A DNA stretch of 64,000 nt from Pedobacter chinensis. Its GTDB lineage: Bacteria; Bacteroidota; Bacteroidia; Sphingobacteriales; Sphingobacteriaceae. The position numbers were made by a program, and so were the translations under genes. Numbering within the stretch: the stretch's first letter is position 1; every line of letters begins with the position of its first letter. The notes under the pieces are model-generated. The model was given only the letters and a program-made list of their open reading frames with translations. It searched no databases and was not told where the DNA came from. Location of the stretch: the NCBI RefSeq assembly GCF_003339865.1, contig NZ_QPKV01000003.1, forward strand, positions 558,001 to 622,000, written 5' to 3'. Of the stretch, positions 9,007-17,592 are shown in pieces.

Positions 9007-9124
9007 CTTGTTTTTAATTTAAATGTGATGAAACTAATGTGATAGTTTCGTGGCTCTATTAATTTTTATGCGCAGCCCTAAAGGCTACGCAATATGTTGA
9101 TTATGCCTTTAAGGCTAATATTAA
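9007..9124. other. Spacer between twin genes, with small inverted repeats
   Basis: Contains CGCAGCCCTAAAGGCTACGC (9071-9090, an imperfect hairpin) and GCCTTTAAGGC (about 9105-9115). The latter lies just after the stop of the upstream twin and could be a weak terminator, but it has no clear T-run on the minus strand. Confidence 0.35.
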
Positions 9125-9439
9125 TTATTGAACTGGTTTACCGTCTTTATCAATTTTCACAGAACCTGTTTCTGCTTCTTTTTTAACATTGATTAAGTAG
9201 TACTCTTTTGTTCCCTCTTTTACGGCCCAGGCTTCAGTCGCTTCCCAACCTTTGTAAGCATCAGATTTTAATGCAGTTGTTACTGGCTCAGGTAATTCTT
9301 CTAATTTAACCGGAGTTTTTACAGCGCTATCTTGAACTGCAACAATTGCAGCATTTTTAATTGTGTTTACTTCACTTGCCTGTACTGCTGAGAACCCTGC
9401 GAACGCTAAAAATGTAGCTGATAAAATGAACTTTTTCAT
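9125..9439 (-). CDS. Small secreted PepSY-like protein, copy 1
   Basis: 104 residues, tandem twin of the 8692-9006 gene. The frame is open from 9505, but the Met at 9439 is chosen because it begins the signal peptide (MKKFILSATFLAFAGFSAVQA) and aligns exactly with the start of the twin. The mature part differs from the twin at about one or two positions. Such near-identity points to a recent duplication or gene conversion, since the spacer between the copies does not match. It is probably a periplasmic or surface-exposed small protein, and no function is assigned. Confidence 0.75.
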   Translation of the reverse strand: MKKFILSATFLAFAGFSAVQASEVNTIKNAAIVAVQDSAVKTPVKLEELPEPVTTALKSDAYKGWEATEAWAVKEGTKEYYLINVKKEAETGSVKIDKDGKPVQ

Positions 9440-9729
9440 AGTATGATTTAAAATTTTAATGTGTGTAACAATACTTGCTAAAGCTTCATAATAATGCCAC
9501 AACAATGTTTTTATATTAACTATTTGATTTTTAAGGTTTTAATGCTGTGCCAAAGAAATAAAACTGTGGAATTTCTCCACACATTGGGTGGCATGACCAC
9601 AAATTTTGCTATCATTTAGGTTGATATTAATTCAAACAGCTGTTCTGTTGGTCAGTAAATGATCACTCCCCTTCGTTAAATAACCCAAAAAAAATAAATT
9701 AAATTTTTTATCAAAAGAATAATTTTTTC
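9440..9729. other. Intergenic region upstream of twin genes and tRNA-Thr
   Basis: About 290 bases, A/T-rich. A small hairpin is visible in CTGTGGAATTTCTCCACA (about 9565-9582). It should hold the promoter of the twin secreted proteins on the minus strand, but no good TAnnTTTG match was found. Confidence 0.35.
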
Positions 9730-9737
9730 TATACTTG
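9730..9737 (+). promoter_or_regulatory. Candidate -7 element for tRNA-Thr
   Basis: TATACTTG, one mismatch from TAnnTTTG, ends 14 bases before the tRNA. T-rich sequence lies at the -33 distance. Confidence 0.5.
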
Positions 9738-9751
9738 CAGCCCGATTGAAA

Positions 9752-9824
<73 letters not shown>

Positions 9825-9927
9825 CTTTCTTCTCTAAAATCTACAGGAAACTTAATTTTCTTATCCCGGATTTATTTTAGCTAACATATATTTTGATGCC
9901 TTGGTTTATTCCGCTTAATTTGCATTT

Positions 9928-11094
9928 ATGCTAAAATACTTTTCAGCCGATTGGATTTTTCCCGTGAGCAGTCTGCCAGTTAAAAATGGTGTTGTTGCTG
10001 TAAATCCAAATGGAAAAATTGAAAAAATATTAACTGAAGCAGCTGCTGAAAACCATCATTTAGATGTAACAAGATATCAAGGCGCAATTGTTCCAAGCTT
10101 CATTAATACACATTGCCATCTGGAATTATCGCATATGCTTGGTCAAATTCCTGAACATACCGGCCTGGTAACATTTGTGCAAAGTATTATCAAAAGCAGG
10201 CAAGGAAGTGCCGAACAAATTAAAATGGCTATGCAAAATGCCGATCGGCAAATGATGGAAAACGGCATTGTGGCTGTTGGCGACATTTCCAATCAAATTG
10301 CTTCGAAAGAAATCAAACAAAACAGTGAAATCTATTATCACACTTTTGTAGAAGCAATGGGCTTTAACCCAGAAAGGGCAAATGCAATTATGGATTACGC
10401 CAACGGAATTAAAGCGGAATTTTTCCCGTTATCTGCATCAGTTGTTCCGCATGCACCATACTCTGTTTCTCCCGAATTGTTCAGTTTAATAAATGACGGT
10501 GCTGAAAGAGAAGCCGCATTGCTTAGTGTTCATAATCAGGAAACCACCAGTGAAAATGCCTTCTTTCAGGATAAAACGGGAGGTTTTCTGGAACTTTACA
10601 AGTTCCTTGGGCTGGATATCACTTTTTTCAATCCATCAGGAAAAACTTCCTTGCAAACCTGGTTACCTTATATTAAAAAGCAAAAAACACTTTTGGTGCA
10701 CAATACTGTTTCAAATCGTGACGACGTGAAATTCGCCAAACGAAGTCATCCGGATTTATATTGGTGCCTTTGTCCGCAAGCCAACTTATACATTGAAAAT
10801 ACCCTGCCCGATGTTGATTTACTCATCAATGAAAATGTAAAAATCACTTTGGGCACGGATAGCTTGGCAAGCAATCATCAGTTGAATATTTTAACAGAAA
10901 TGCAAACTTTGCAGCAGCATAAGAAAGTAAGCTTTGAAGAGCTTTTAAAATGGGCAACCATTAATGGTGCTGAGTTTTTAGCTTTGGATAGTCAATTGGG
11001 TACAATCGAAACAGGTAAAAAACCAGGCTTAAACCTTATTCAATTATCTGATGATTTTGTTATTGAAAGTGATAAAGTGATCAAACTAATTTGA
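9928..11094 (+). CDS. Amidohydrolase (cytosine deaminase/aminodeoxyfutalosine deaminase-like)
   Basis: 388 residues, cytoplasmic TIM-barrel amidohydrolase. Metal and catalytic residues are in place: HxH at His62/His64 (NTHCHLELSH), His175 (VPHAPYS), His202 and Glu205 (VHNQE), and Asp311 (LGTDSLASN). The HCHLEL, PHAPYS and GTDSLASN signatures are those of the subgroup holding aminodeoxyfutalosine deaminases and chlorohydrolase-like deaminases. A role in the futalosine menaquinone route is possible but no other genes of that route are nearby. It stands alone between the tRNA and the Abi locus, with ATG at 9928 as the natural start. Confidence 0.82.
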   Translation: MLKYFSADWIFPVSSLPVKNGVVAVNPNGKIEKILTEAAAENHHLDVTRYQGAIVPSFINTHCHLELSHMLGQIPEHTGLVTFVQSIIKSRQGSAEQIKMAMQNADRQMMENGIVAVGDISNQIASKEIKQNSEIYYHTFVEAMGFNPERANAIMDYANGIKAEFFPLSASVVPHAPYSVSPELFSLINDGAEREAALLSVHNQETTSENAFFQDKTGGFLELYKFLGLDITFFNPSGKTSLQTWLPYIKKQKTLLVHNTVSNRDDVKFAKRSHPDLYWCLCPQANLYIENTLPDVDLLINENVKITLGTDSLASNHQLNILTEMQTLQQHKKVSFEELLKWATINGAEFLALDSQLGTIETGKKPGLNLIQLSDDFVIESDKVIKLI

Positions 11095-11144
11095 TGATTG
11101 CGTTTAATTGAATAAAACATGTAAGTTTATTAAATGAATTTATC

Positions 11145-11152
11145 TATATTTG
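11145..11152 (+). promoter_or_regulatory. -7 promoter element of the Abi RNA/gene
   Basis: TATATTTG is a perfect TAnnTTTG match. The expected start of transcription, a few bases after it, falls right at the beginning of the structured leader (about 11157-11161). No good -33 TTTG is present. Confidence 0.6.
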
Positions 11153-11159
11153 CATTAAC

Positions 11160-11232
11160 AGTACACGCCACGCTACCCTTAAGAACAGCGTCCCAAGGCG
11201 TGTCTTTTGCTTTATAGGCTTTTGGGTTTTTA
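11160..11232 (+). ncRNA. Structured leader RNA of the Abi gene (abiF-motif candidate)
   Basis: Nested perfect helices: ACACGCC (11163-11169) with GGCGTGT (11197-11203), and inside it ACGCT (11170-11174) with AGCGT (11187-11191), closing a 12-base loop ACCCTTAAGAAC. The unpaired CCCAA (11192-11196) can pair with TTGGG (11222-11226), giving a pseudoknot that ends ten bases before the ATG. A promoter element sits immediately upstream. A conserved structured RNA (abiF motif) is known upstream of genes of this family. Match to the published consensus was not tested. Confidence 0.65.
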
Positions 11233-11235
11233 AGC

Positions 11236-12099
11236 ATGTACAATAAGCAATCACTTACCATAAATGAACAGATAGACCAGTTAATAAACAGAGGCTTATC
11301 TATTTCTGATCCAAATTCAGCTTTTCATTTCTTATCACATATTAGTTATTATCGTTTAGCTGGTTATTGGTGGCCTATGCAATCAGAACCTAAAGAAAAC
11401 CATGTTTTTAAAGCAGGAAGTAAATTTGAGGATGTAATTTCCTTATATAATTTTGATAGAGAACTTCGTATCATCATTTTTGATGCTATTGAAAAAATAG
11501 AAATCAGCCTTCGAACAAAATTGATCTACCATTTATCTCACGAGTTTGGTCCATGGTGGTTTCAAAAAATGGAAATATTTCTAAATGTTCCCGAAGCTGT
11601 AAAAACTTTAGCAGTAATTGAAGAAGAATTGGTTCGTTCTAAAGATATTTTTATTAAATCTCACAAAGCAAAACATAAAGACGATTTACGTTTTCCTCCG
11701 TCCTGGAAGACATTGGAACTTACAAGTTTTGGAGCATTATCTAAAATTTATGGCAATCTGAAAAATGATGTTAAATCTAAAGATACAATTGCCAAAGAAT
11801 TTGGTTTAGTCAATCATACTTTCTTGCCTAGTTGGTTGCAATCTTTAGCACAGATAAGAAATTACTGTGCCCATCATAGCAGACTCTGGAATAAAAATCT
11901 TCCCGGGCGACCCAAGCTTTTACCAAATCCGCCATTTAACTGGATTGATGAAGTTCCGGAAGAAAAAGAAATGCACATGCTTTATATCCATCTATGCTGT
12001 GTCAAATATCTTCTGAATATTATCCAACCGCTAAATAATTTTAAAATTCAGTTAGCTGATTTATTGGAAAAATATCCAAGTGTAGATCCTAAGCATTAG
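11236..12099 (+). CDS. Abi_2 family HEPN protein, AbiF/AbiD type (phage abortive infection)
   Basis: 287 residues, soluble. The N-terminus has the Abi_2 signature (MYNKQSLTINEQIDQLINRG, then FLSHISYYRLAGYWWP). The middle has FDRELRIIIFDAIEKIE, and the C-terminal half carries a HEPN ribonuclease motif RX4H: Arg208-Asn209-Tyr-Cys-Ala-His213 (RNYCAHHSRLW). Family members cut or bind RNA during phage infection, and AbiF-type proteins pair with an RNA encoded just upstream. All motif residues are present, so the protein should be active. It is flanked by unrelated metabolic genes with no mobile-element remnants. The next gene starts 31 bases later and might be read through. Confidence 0.85.
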   Translation: MYNKQSLTINEQIDQLINRGLSISDPNSAFHFLSHISYYRLAGYWWPMQSEPKENHVFKAGSKFEDVISLYNFDRELRIIIFDAIEKIEISLRTKLIYHLSHEFGPWWFQKMEIFLNVPEAVKTLAVIEEELVRSKDIFIKSHKAKHKDDLRFPPSWKTLELTSFGALSKIYGNLKNDVKSKDTIAKEFGLVNHTFLPSWLQSLAQIRNYCAHHSRLWNKNLPGRPKLLPNPPFNWIDEVPEEKEMHMLYIHLCCVKYLLNIIQPLNNFKIQLADLLEKYPSVDPKH

Positions 12100-12130
12100 G
12101 GTTAAAATCTAATTGGCAAAGCGAAGCATT

Positions 12131-13087
12131 ATGGAAGTAAAAAAATCAATCTGCAAACTCTTCAATATAAAATATCCCATCATCCAGGCCGGAATGGTTT
12201 GGTGCAGTGGCTGGAAACTGGCCGCTGCGGTATCCAATGCAGGTGGCTTAGGGATTATCGGTGCGGGTTCCATGTATCCAGCGGTTTTACAGGAACATAT
12301 CCAAAAATGCAAACTTGCCACTGATTTTCCCTTTGCGGTAAATATTCCGCTATTGTACCCTAATATTCAGGAAATTATTGAGGTGGTAATAGCAGAAGGG
12401 GTTAAAATCATTTTTTCATCAGCAGGCAATCCTGCAACCTGGACTTCAACTTTAAAAGAAAAAGGAATTACAGTTGTGCATGTTATTGCCAATACAAAGT
12501 TTGCTTTGAAGGCTCAGGAAGCTGGTGTTGATGCCATTGTTGCAGAAGGTTTTGAAGCGGGTGGGCACAATGGAAGAGAAGAAACCACAACCATGTGCTT
12601 AATCCCGATGATTAAAGAAGCTGTACAGATTCCTGTTATTGCAGCTGGCGGAATTGTAAGTGGAAAATCAATGCTGGCAGCTTTTGCTTTGGGCGCTGAT
12701 GCCGTTCAAATTGGTTCGGCTTTCGCTGTTGCAGAAGAATCTTCGGCACATCCGGCATTCAAAAATAAAATCATTTCATCGGTTGAGGGTGATACGAAAC
12801 TGGCGATGAAAAAGCTCGTTCCGGTGCGGTTGTTGAAAAATGACTTTGCAGATGCCGTTGCCCAGGCAGAAGCAGAGGGCGCAGATAGAATTCAACTCAC
12901 AGCGTTATTAGGAAGAGCAAGAGCAAAGCTTGGTATGTTTGAAGGTGATACGGAAAACGGTGAGCTCGAAATCGGTCAGGTATCGGCCATGTTGAAAGAA
13001 ATAAAACCAGCCAGATTGATTCTGGAAGAGATTTGGCAAGAATTTATTCAGGAAAAAGATCGCTTATTGAATTTGGATTTTAAATAA
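12131..13087 (+). CDS. Nitronate monooxygenase-type FMN oxidoreductase
   Basis: 318 residues from the ATG at 12131; a TTG at 12113 in frame would add six residues and is less likely. This is a TIM-barrel flavoprotein of the 2-nitropropane dioxygenase/nitronate monooxygenase family: YPIIQAGMVW at the N-terminus, VSNAGGLGIIG, the family signature EGFEAGGHNG, then VIAAGGIVSGKSM and GADAVQIGSAF for FMN phosphate binding. Members oxidise alkyl nitronates such as propionate 3-nitronate; some are enoyl-reductase-like, so the substrate is uncertain. It is followed after eight bases by a small membrane protein gene, probably in one operon with it. Confidence 0.87.
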   Translation: MEVKKSICKLFNIKYPIIQAGMVWCSGWKLAAAVSNAGGLGIIGAGSMYPAVLQEHIQKCKLATDFPFAVNIPLLYPNIQEIIEVVIAEGVKIIFSSAGNPATWTSTLKEKGITVVHVIANTKFALKAQEAGVDAIVAEGFEAGGHNGREETTTMCLIPMIKEAVQIPVIAAGGIVSGKSMLAAFALGADAVQIGSAFAVAEESSAHPAFKNKIISSVEGDTKLAMKKLVPVRLLKNDFADAVAQAEAEGADRIQLTALLGRARAKLGMFEGDTENGELEIGQVSAMLKEIKPARLILEEIWQEFIQEKDRLLNLDFK

Positions 13088-13095
13088 CCGATGAT

Positions 13096-13506
13096 ATGAA
13101 CACTAAATATTTAATGATTTTAAGTAGTGTCTTCCTGGGGCTTGTTGGGGTAGCCTGTTCTTTTGCTCCACATGAAATATTAAGTTACTTTGGTGTAGAA
13201 AATCTGGAGATATTTACAATTATCATTCAAGTGCTTGGCTCGCTCTATCTTGGTTTTGCCATCTTAAACTGGACTGCAAAGGCAAACCTGATCGGAGGTA
13301 TATATAGTAAACCCGTTTCACTGGGAAACTTTATGCACTTTGTGGTTGGAGGATTGGCGCTTGTAAAATACTATTTTAAACACATGGAATTAACCATTCT
13401 TATTATTCCAGCTGTTATTTATCTGTTGTTTGCTATTGCTTTTGGCTTAGTTGTATTTGGGAAACATGAGTTTAAAAACGAGCTTAACATCAATCAAAAG
13501 CATTAA
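13096..13506 (+). CDS. Small integral membrane protein, unknown function
   Basis: 136 residues with four hydrophobic segments, at about 6-26, 43-63, 77-96 and 99-121. The short loops include YSKPVSLGNFMHFVVGGLAL. I do not recognise the family beyond a resemblance to uncharacterised four-helix membrane proteins of Bacteroidota. It starts eight bases after the nitronate monooxygenase stop and ends 13 bases before the acylphosphatase start, so the three are likely co-transcribed. Confidence 0.72.
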   Translation: MNTKYLMILSSVFLGLVGVACSFAPHEILSYFGVENLEIFTIIIQVLGSLYLGFAILNWTAKANLIGGIYSKPVSLGNFMHFVVGGLALVKYYFKHMELTILIIPAVIYLLFAIAFGLVVFGKHEFKNELNINQKH

Positions 13507-13519
13507 CTTTGCCTGCATT

Positions 13520-13804
13520 ATGAAACATATCAATATAAAAGTAACAGGAAAAGTACAGGGTGTATTCTTTAGGGCAAGTACAAAAGCTGTTGCCGATCAA
13601 ATGGGTATTAAGGGCTTTATTAAGAATGAAAAAGACGGCTCTGTTTATATCGAGGCTGAATCTGAACTGTTTATTTTAGATGCTTTTATCGATTGGTGTA
13701 AAGAAGGACCGGAAAAGGCTGTTGTGGAAAATGTTGAAATGAGCGATGGAGAACTCAAAAATTTCCGCAATTTCGAAGTGGTAAAGAAAAATCTGCTTTG
13801 GTAA
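13520..13804 (+). CDS. acyP: Acylphosphatase
   Basis: 94 residues. Starting from the ATG at 13520 gives the standard acylphosphatase length; a longer frame from 13451 overlaps the upstream gene and is rejected. The active-site loop GKVQGVFFR has Arg18, and the second catalytic residue is Asn36 (GFIKN), both as in the family. It hydrolyses acyl phosphates such as acetyl phosphate and carbamoyl phosphate in the cytoplasm. It ends 40 bases before the flippase gene. Confidence 0.93.
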   Translation: MKHINIKVTGKVQGVFFRASTKAVADQMGIKGFIKNEKDGSVYIEAESELFILDAFIDWCKEGPEKAVVENVEMSDGELKNFRNFEVVKKNLLW

Positions 13805-13844
13805 TCATTTTGAAATTTCATAAGCCAAACAATTAAAATCAACT

Positions 13845-15332
13845 ATGTCTGTATATAAAAAGTTTATTGGACAAACCATGATATATGGTATCAGCACCAT
13901 TGTTTCCCGTTTGTTAAACTTTATTCTTACTCCAATATTTACCCGAACTTATGCTGCTGCTGCTTATGGCATTTTTACCAAAATGTATAGCTATGCTTCA
14001 CTAATCAATGCAGTTTTAGCGTTTGGAATGGAAACCACTTTCTTCCGTTACCTCAATAAGTACGAGGATAAAAAACAGCAGGTTTACAATAATTCATTTC
14101 TGGTAATTGCTTTTATTTCCTTATTATTTTTAATAACGGGGCTAATATTCACTGATCCGATTACAAAATGGCTGTTAAATAATAACATGTCGCAGTTTCA
14201 AGATCAGCGCCGTTATGTTCAGTATTTTTTATGGCTGTTGTTTTCTGATGCGATTTGTATCATTCCTTTTGCTAAGTTAAGAGCTGACGGAAAGCCCTTT
14301 CGATACAGTTTACTGAAGTTCATTAATATCCTGACATACGTTTCTATTTGCCTGTTTTTCATTTATATCATACCTGCAATTATTAAACACGATTGGCCGA
14401 CCGCAGCGTTTTTTAAAAATTTTTTCCGTGAAAAATGGATTGGATATGTATTTATTGCGAACCTTATTGCAAGTGCAGTTACTTTTATATTGCTTATTCC
14501 CGAATTTTTAAAACTGCAATTGAAGTTCGATAGAACATTATTTATGACCATGCTCTCATACAGTTGGCCGGTTTTGGTTGCAAATTTATCTTTCATCATT
14601 AACGAAAATCTCGATAAAATTCTATTGGATAAATATTCAACTGAAGCTCAGGTTGGTATTTATGGAGCAGTTTGTAAAATTGCTATTTTCATGAGTATAT
14701 TCAATACTGCATTCAGACTGGGTGCTGAGCCATTCTTTTTTAGCCATGCTAAAAACGCCAATGCTAAACAAACTTATGCTGCCATTCTTCAATATTTTGT
14801 GATTGCCTTAGCCGTATTGTTTGTGGCGCTTGTTGCAAACATCGAAATCCTAAAATATTTTATCAGCAGAGATAGGGCACATGTTGCCGAGTATTGGGCT
14901 GGTTTGCCTGCGGTTCCTTATCTTTTGCTTGGTTATGTTTGCTTAGGGATTTACATGAACCTTTCAGTTTGGTATCGCTTGTCTGATCAAACCCGCTTTG
15001 GCTTATATATTTCACTTGTTGGCGCTTTTATTACCGTGGTATTTAATATTTTACTGATCCCTGAGTTTGGGTACATGGGTTCGGCCTGGGTTTCTCTTGC
15101 AGCTTACGCCACCATGACCATCATCTCTTACATCCTCGGACAGAAATACTATCCTATTCCTTATAACCTTAAAAAGATTTTAACCTATTTAATTGTTTCG
15201 GCTGTTATAGTATTCTCGTCATTTTTTATCTTTAACCGAAATATCTATATCGGGAATGCGATGTTAATTGCTTTTGTTGCAGGTATTGCTTATTTCGAGA
15301 AAAATGATTTAATGAAAATATTAAAACGCTAG
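13845..15332 (+). CDS. Polysaccharide/lipid flippase (MOP superfamily, Wzx-like)
   Basis: 495 residues with about 12-14 membrane segments. The N-terminus is MSVYKKFIGQTMIYGISTIV, the usual start of the polysaccharide-biosynthesis branch of the MOP (MATE-like) superfamily, followed by RLLNFILTPIFTR. Such proteins flip undecaprenyl-linked glycans across the inner membrane. No glycosyltransferase genes are adjacent. Instead it sits at the head of a run with dut, a TPR protein, a DUF4292 lipoprotein and an EnvC-like protein, an arrangement I associate with this group. Substrate unknown. Confidence 0.87.
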   Translation: MSVYKKFIGQTMIYGISTIVSRLLNFILTPIFTRTYAAAAYGIFTKMYSYASLINAVLAFGMETTFFRYLNKYEDKKQQVYNNSFLVIAFISLLFLITGLIFTDPITKWLLNNNMSQFQDQRRYVQYFLWLLFSDAICIIPFAKLRADGKPFRYSLLKFINILTYVSICLFFIYIIPAIIKHDWPTAAFFKNFFREKWIGYVFIANLIASAVTFILLIPEFLKLQLKFDRTLFMTMLSYSWPVLVANLSFIINENLDKILLDKYSTEAQVGIYGAVCKIAIFMSIFNTAFRLGAEPFFFSHAKNANAKQTYAAILQYFVIALAVLFVALVANIEILKYFISRDRAHVAEYWAGLPAVPYLLLGYVCLGIYMNLSVWYRLSDQTRFGLYISLVGAFITVVFNILLIPEFGYMGSAWVSLAAYATMTIISYILGQKYYPIPYNLKKILTYLIVSAVIVFSSFFIFNRNIYIGNAMLIAFVAGIAYFEKNDLMKILKR

Positions 15333-15380
15333 TTTTACTTTAGTCATTCACTCATTCAAAACTCATTCATTTCAATTAAA

Positions 15381-15815
15381 ATGGAAATCAAAATCATCAA
15401 TAAATCTGAACATCCGCTTCCACAATACGAAACCGCTCATGCTGCGGGTATGGATTTAAGAGCATCAATTACTGAAGAAATTACTCTTAAACCTTTGCAG
15501 CGCCTATTAATTCCAACAGGTTTATATATTGAATTGCCCATTGGTTACGAAGCGCAAATTCGCCCAAGAAGTGGTTTGGCTTATAAACACGGAATAAGCA
15601 TAGTAAATTCGCCGGGTACTATCGATGCTGATTATCGAGGAGAAATAAAGGTTTTGCTGGTCAATTTATCAGATACTGATTTTAAAATCGTTAATGGTGA
15701 TAGAATTGCACAGATGGTTATTGCCAAACATGAAACAGTTAGCTGGCAAGCGGTGGATGAATTAGGCGAAACGGCCAGGGGAACCGGTGGTTACGGGCAT
15801 ACAGGAAAGGGATAA
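15381..15815 (+). CDS. dut: dUTP diphosphatase
   Basis: 144 residues, the normal size for trimeric dUTPase. Conserved motifs in order: AGMDLRA (motif 1), [11 protein letters not shown] (motif 2), [10 protein letters not shown] (motif 3, catalytic Asp), DRIAQMVI (motif 4) and the C-terminal Gly-rich GTGGYGHTG (motif 5). It removes dUTP and makes dUMP for thymidylate synthesis. The start ATG at 15381 follows the flippase by 48 bases, and the end lies 82 bases before the TPR gene start. Confidence 0.96.
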   Translation: MEIKIINKSEHPLPQYETAHAAGMDLRASITEEITLKPLQRLLIPTGLYIELPIGYEAQIRPRSGLAYKHGISIVNSPGTIDADYRGEIKVLLVNLSDTDFKIVNGDRIAQMVIAKHETVSWQAVDELGETARGTGGYGHTGKG

Positions 15816-15897
15816 TGAGTGCATTTGAATGACTGAATATTTTGCAAATCGCAAAGTCTCTCATTCGTTCGATCGCTTCATTCAATCATTAAATAAC

Positions 15898-17592
15898 ATG
15901 GTTAAAAGATTCATTTTTCTTACAGTACTTTCCTTAAGTATTAATGCTTTTGGGCAGATACCTGTTGTTTCAAACATAAATAGAGATAGCAACATGGTTA
16001 AGCAATTGTTTTTTGTTGGTCTGCGAGAAAAAATGTCTGATAATTATGCTCTTGCGGCAACAAACTTCAATAAAGTTGTAAATTTAGATGCGACTCAACA
16101 TGCTGCCTATTTTGAATTGGCAAATGCTAATCTACGTTTAGAGAAATTTGCAGAAGCTGAACAAAATATTAAACAGGCAATTAAGTTAAACAACAATAAT
16201 CAATGGTATTACCGTTTGCTTGGCGAAGTGTATAAGCGCACTAATAAAATGCCTGAGCTTGTAGCGGTTTTTAATGAGTTGATTCGCATCGATCCGGAAA
16301 ATGATGCATATTATTTTGATAAAGCGAATGCACTATACTTATCAGATCAGGTTGATGAAGCTAAAAGAGTTTATGATCAGATTGGGGCAAAATTCGGCGA
16401 ATCAAGAGAACTTTTAACCGCTAAAAAACGACTTCAATCAAATGGTAATGCTACAGAAAGCGATATTGTTAAATTGTTGGAAGGCAATAGAGCTGATGTT
16501 AAAAATTACCTTTACGCAGCTGGTTTGCTGTTGCAAAAGGGAAACGACCCGGAAGCCCTGAAGGTTTTAGTGAAAGCACAGCAACTGGAACCCAATAATT
16601 TTGAGATTAATCTGGCACTTGCAGATATTTATCGCAAACAGAAAAATGATGCTGCTGCCTTTGCTTCACTTAAATTGGCTTTTGCAAGTAATGATATGCC
16701 TTTAACTGAAAAGGTTAAGATTGTTGCAGCCCTGTTTCCAAAGTTAGATCAACCAATCGTTGCGAAAAATTTAACCGATTTAAGTAAAATGGTTGCAGAT
16801 CAAAACCCCACTGATGCGAAGGCGCTGGCACTTTATGGTGATGTGCTTTATCAACAAAACAACTTAAAAGATGCGTTGATTCAATACCAGGCGGCATTGA
16901 AATTAAATGAGCAGGTATATGCGGTTTGGGAACAGGTAATCAATATCCAAACTTTAATTGGCCGTTATGATGAGGCTGTAAAAGTTGGCGATGAAGCATT
17001 AACAATTTATCCAAATCAGGCCAGTTTATATTATTATACAGCCTACGCGCTTTTCAAAACCAATAAATTAGAAGGAGCACTGAACAATTTGAAAACAGCT
17101 TTACAGCTGGATATGGATAATAAAAGCCTTCAGGCTCAGGTGTATGCGCTGCAAGGAGATATTTACATTAGCCAGAACAACTTTAATCAGGCCAAAACTG
17201 CTTTTGAGAAGGCAATCTCAATAGAGCCAGATAATTATCTCATCATGAATAATTACGCCTACTACCTGGCGTTAAGAAATGATGATTTGACTAAAGCCGC
17301 GAAATATGCAGAAATGGCCGCCAATGCCATGCCCACAAACCCATCTGTAACCGATACTTATGCATTCGTTCTCTTCAAACAGCAGAAGTATGATTCAGCT
17401 CAGAAATGGATTGAAAAAACACTGGAAAACAATAGCAGTAAAAATGGCGTTTACTTAGAGCATTATGGTGACATACTTTTTATGAAAGGAGAAAAGGCGG
17501 CAGCGCTGGTGCAATGGCAAAAAGCAAAGGATGCCGGAAACGGATCAGAAATTTTAAATAAAAAAATTAATGAAAAGAAATATTTTAAATAG
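15898..17592 (+). CDS. Secreted tetratricopeptide-repeat protein
   Basis: 564 residues from the ATG at 15898. An upstream in-frame ATG at 15829 would add 23 residues in front of an obvious signal peptide (MVKRFIFLTVLSLSINAFGQ), so the later start is chosen. The mature protein is a run of about ten TPR units (for example AAYFELANANLRLEKFAEAE, NNWYYRLLGEVY-like, YDEAVKVGDEALTIYP). TPR proteins are scaffolds in the periplasm or at the outer membrane. Its 3' end overlaps the DUF4292 lipoprotein gene by 23 bases, so the two are probably co-translated and may act together in envelope assembly. Confidence 0.85.
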   Translation: MVKRFIFLTVLSLSINAFGQIPVVSNINRDSNMVKQLFFVGLREKMSDNYALAATNFNKVVNLDATQHAAYFELANANLRLEKFAEAEQNIKQAIKLNNNNQWYYRLLGEVYKRTNKMPELVAVFNELIRIDPENDAYYFDKANALYLSDQVDEAKRVYDQIGAKFGESRELLTAKKRLQSNGNATESDIVKLLEGNRADVKNYLYAAGLLLQKGNDPEALKVLVKAQQLEPNNFEINLALADIYRKQKNDAAAFASLKLAFASNDMPLTEKVKIVAALFPKLDQPIVAKNLTDLSKMVADQNPTDAKALALYGDVLYQQNNLKDALIQYQAALKLNEQVYAVWEQVINIQTLIGRYDEAVKVGDEALTIYPNQASLYYYTAYALFKTNKLEGALNNLKTALQLDMDNKSLQAQVYALQGDIYISQNNFNQAKTAFEKAISIEPDNYLIMNNYAYYLALRNDDLTKAAKYAEMAANAMPTNPSVTDTYAFVLFKQQKYDSAQKWIEKTLENNSSKNGVYLEHYGDILFMKGEKAAALVQWQKAKDAGNGSEILNKKINEKKYFK

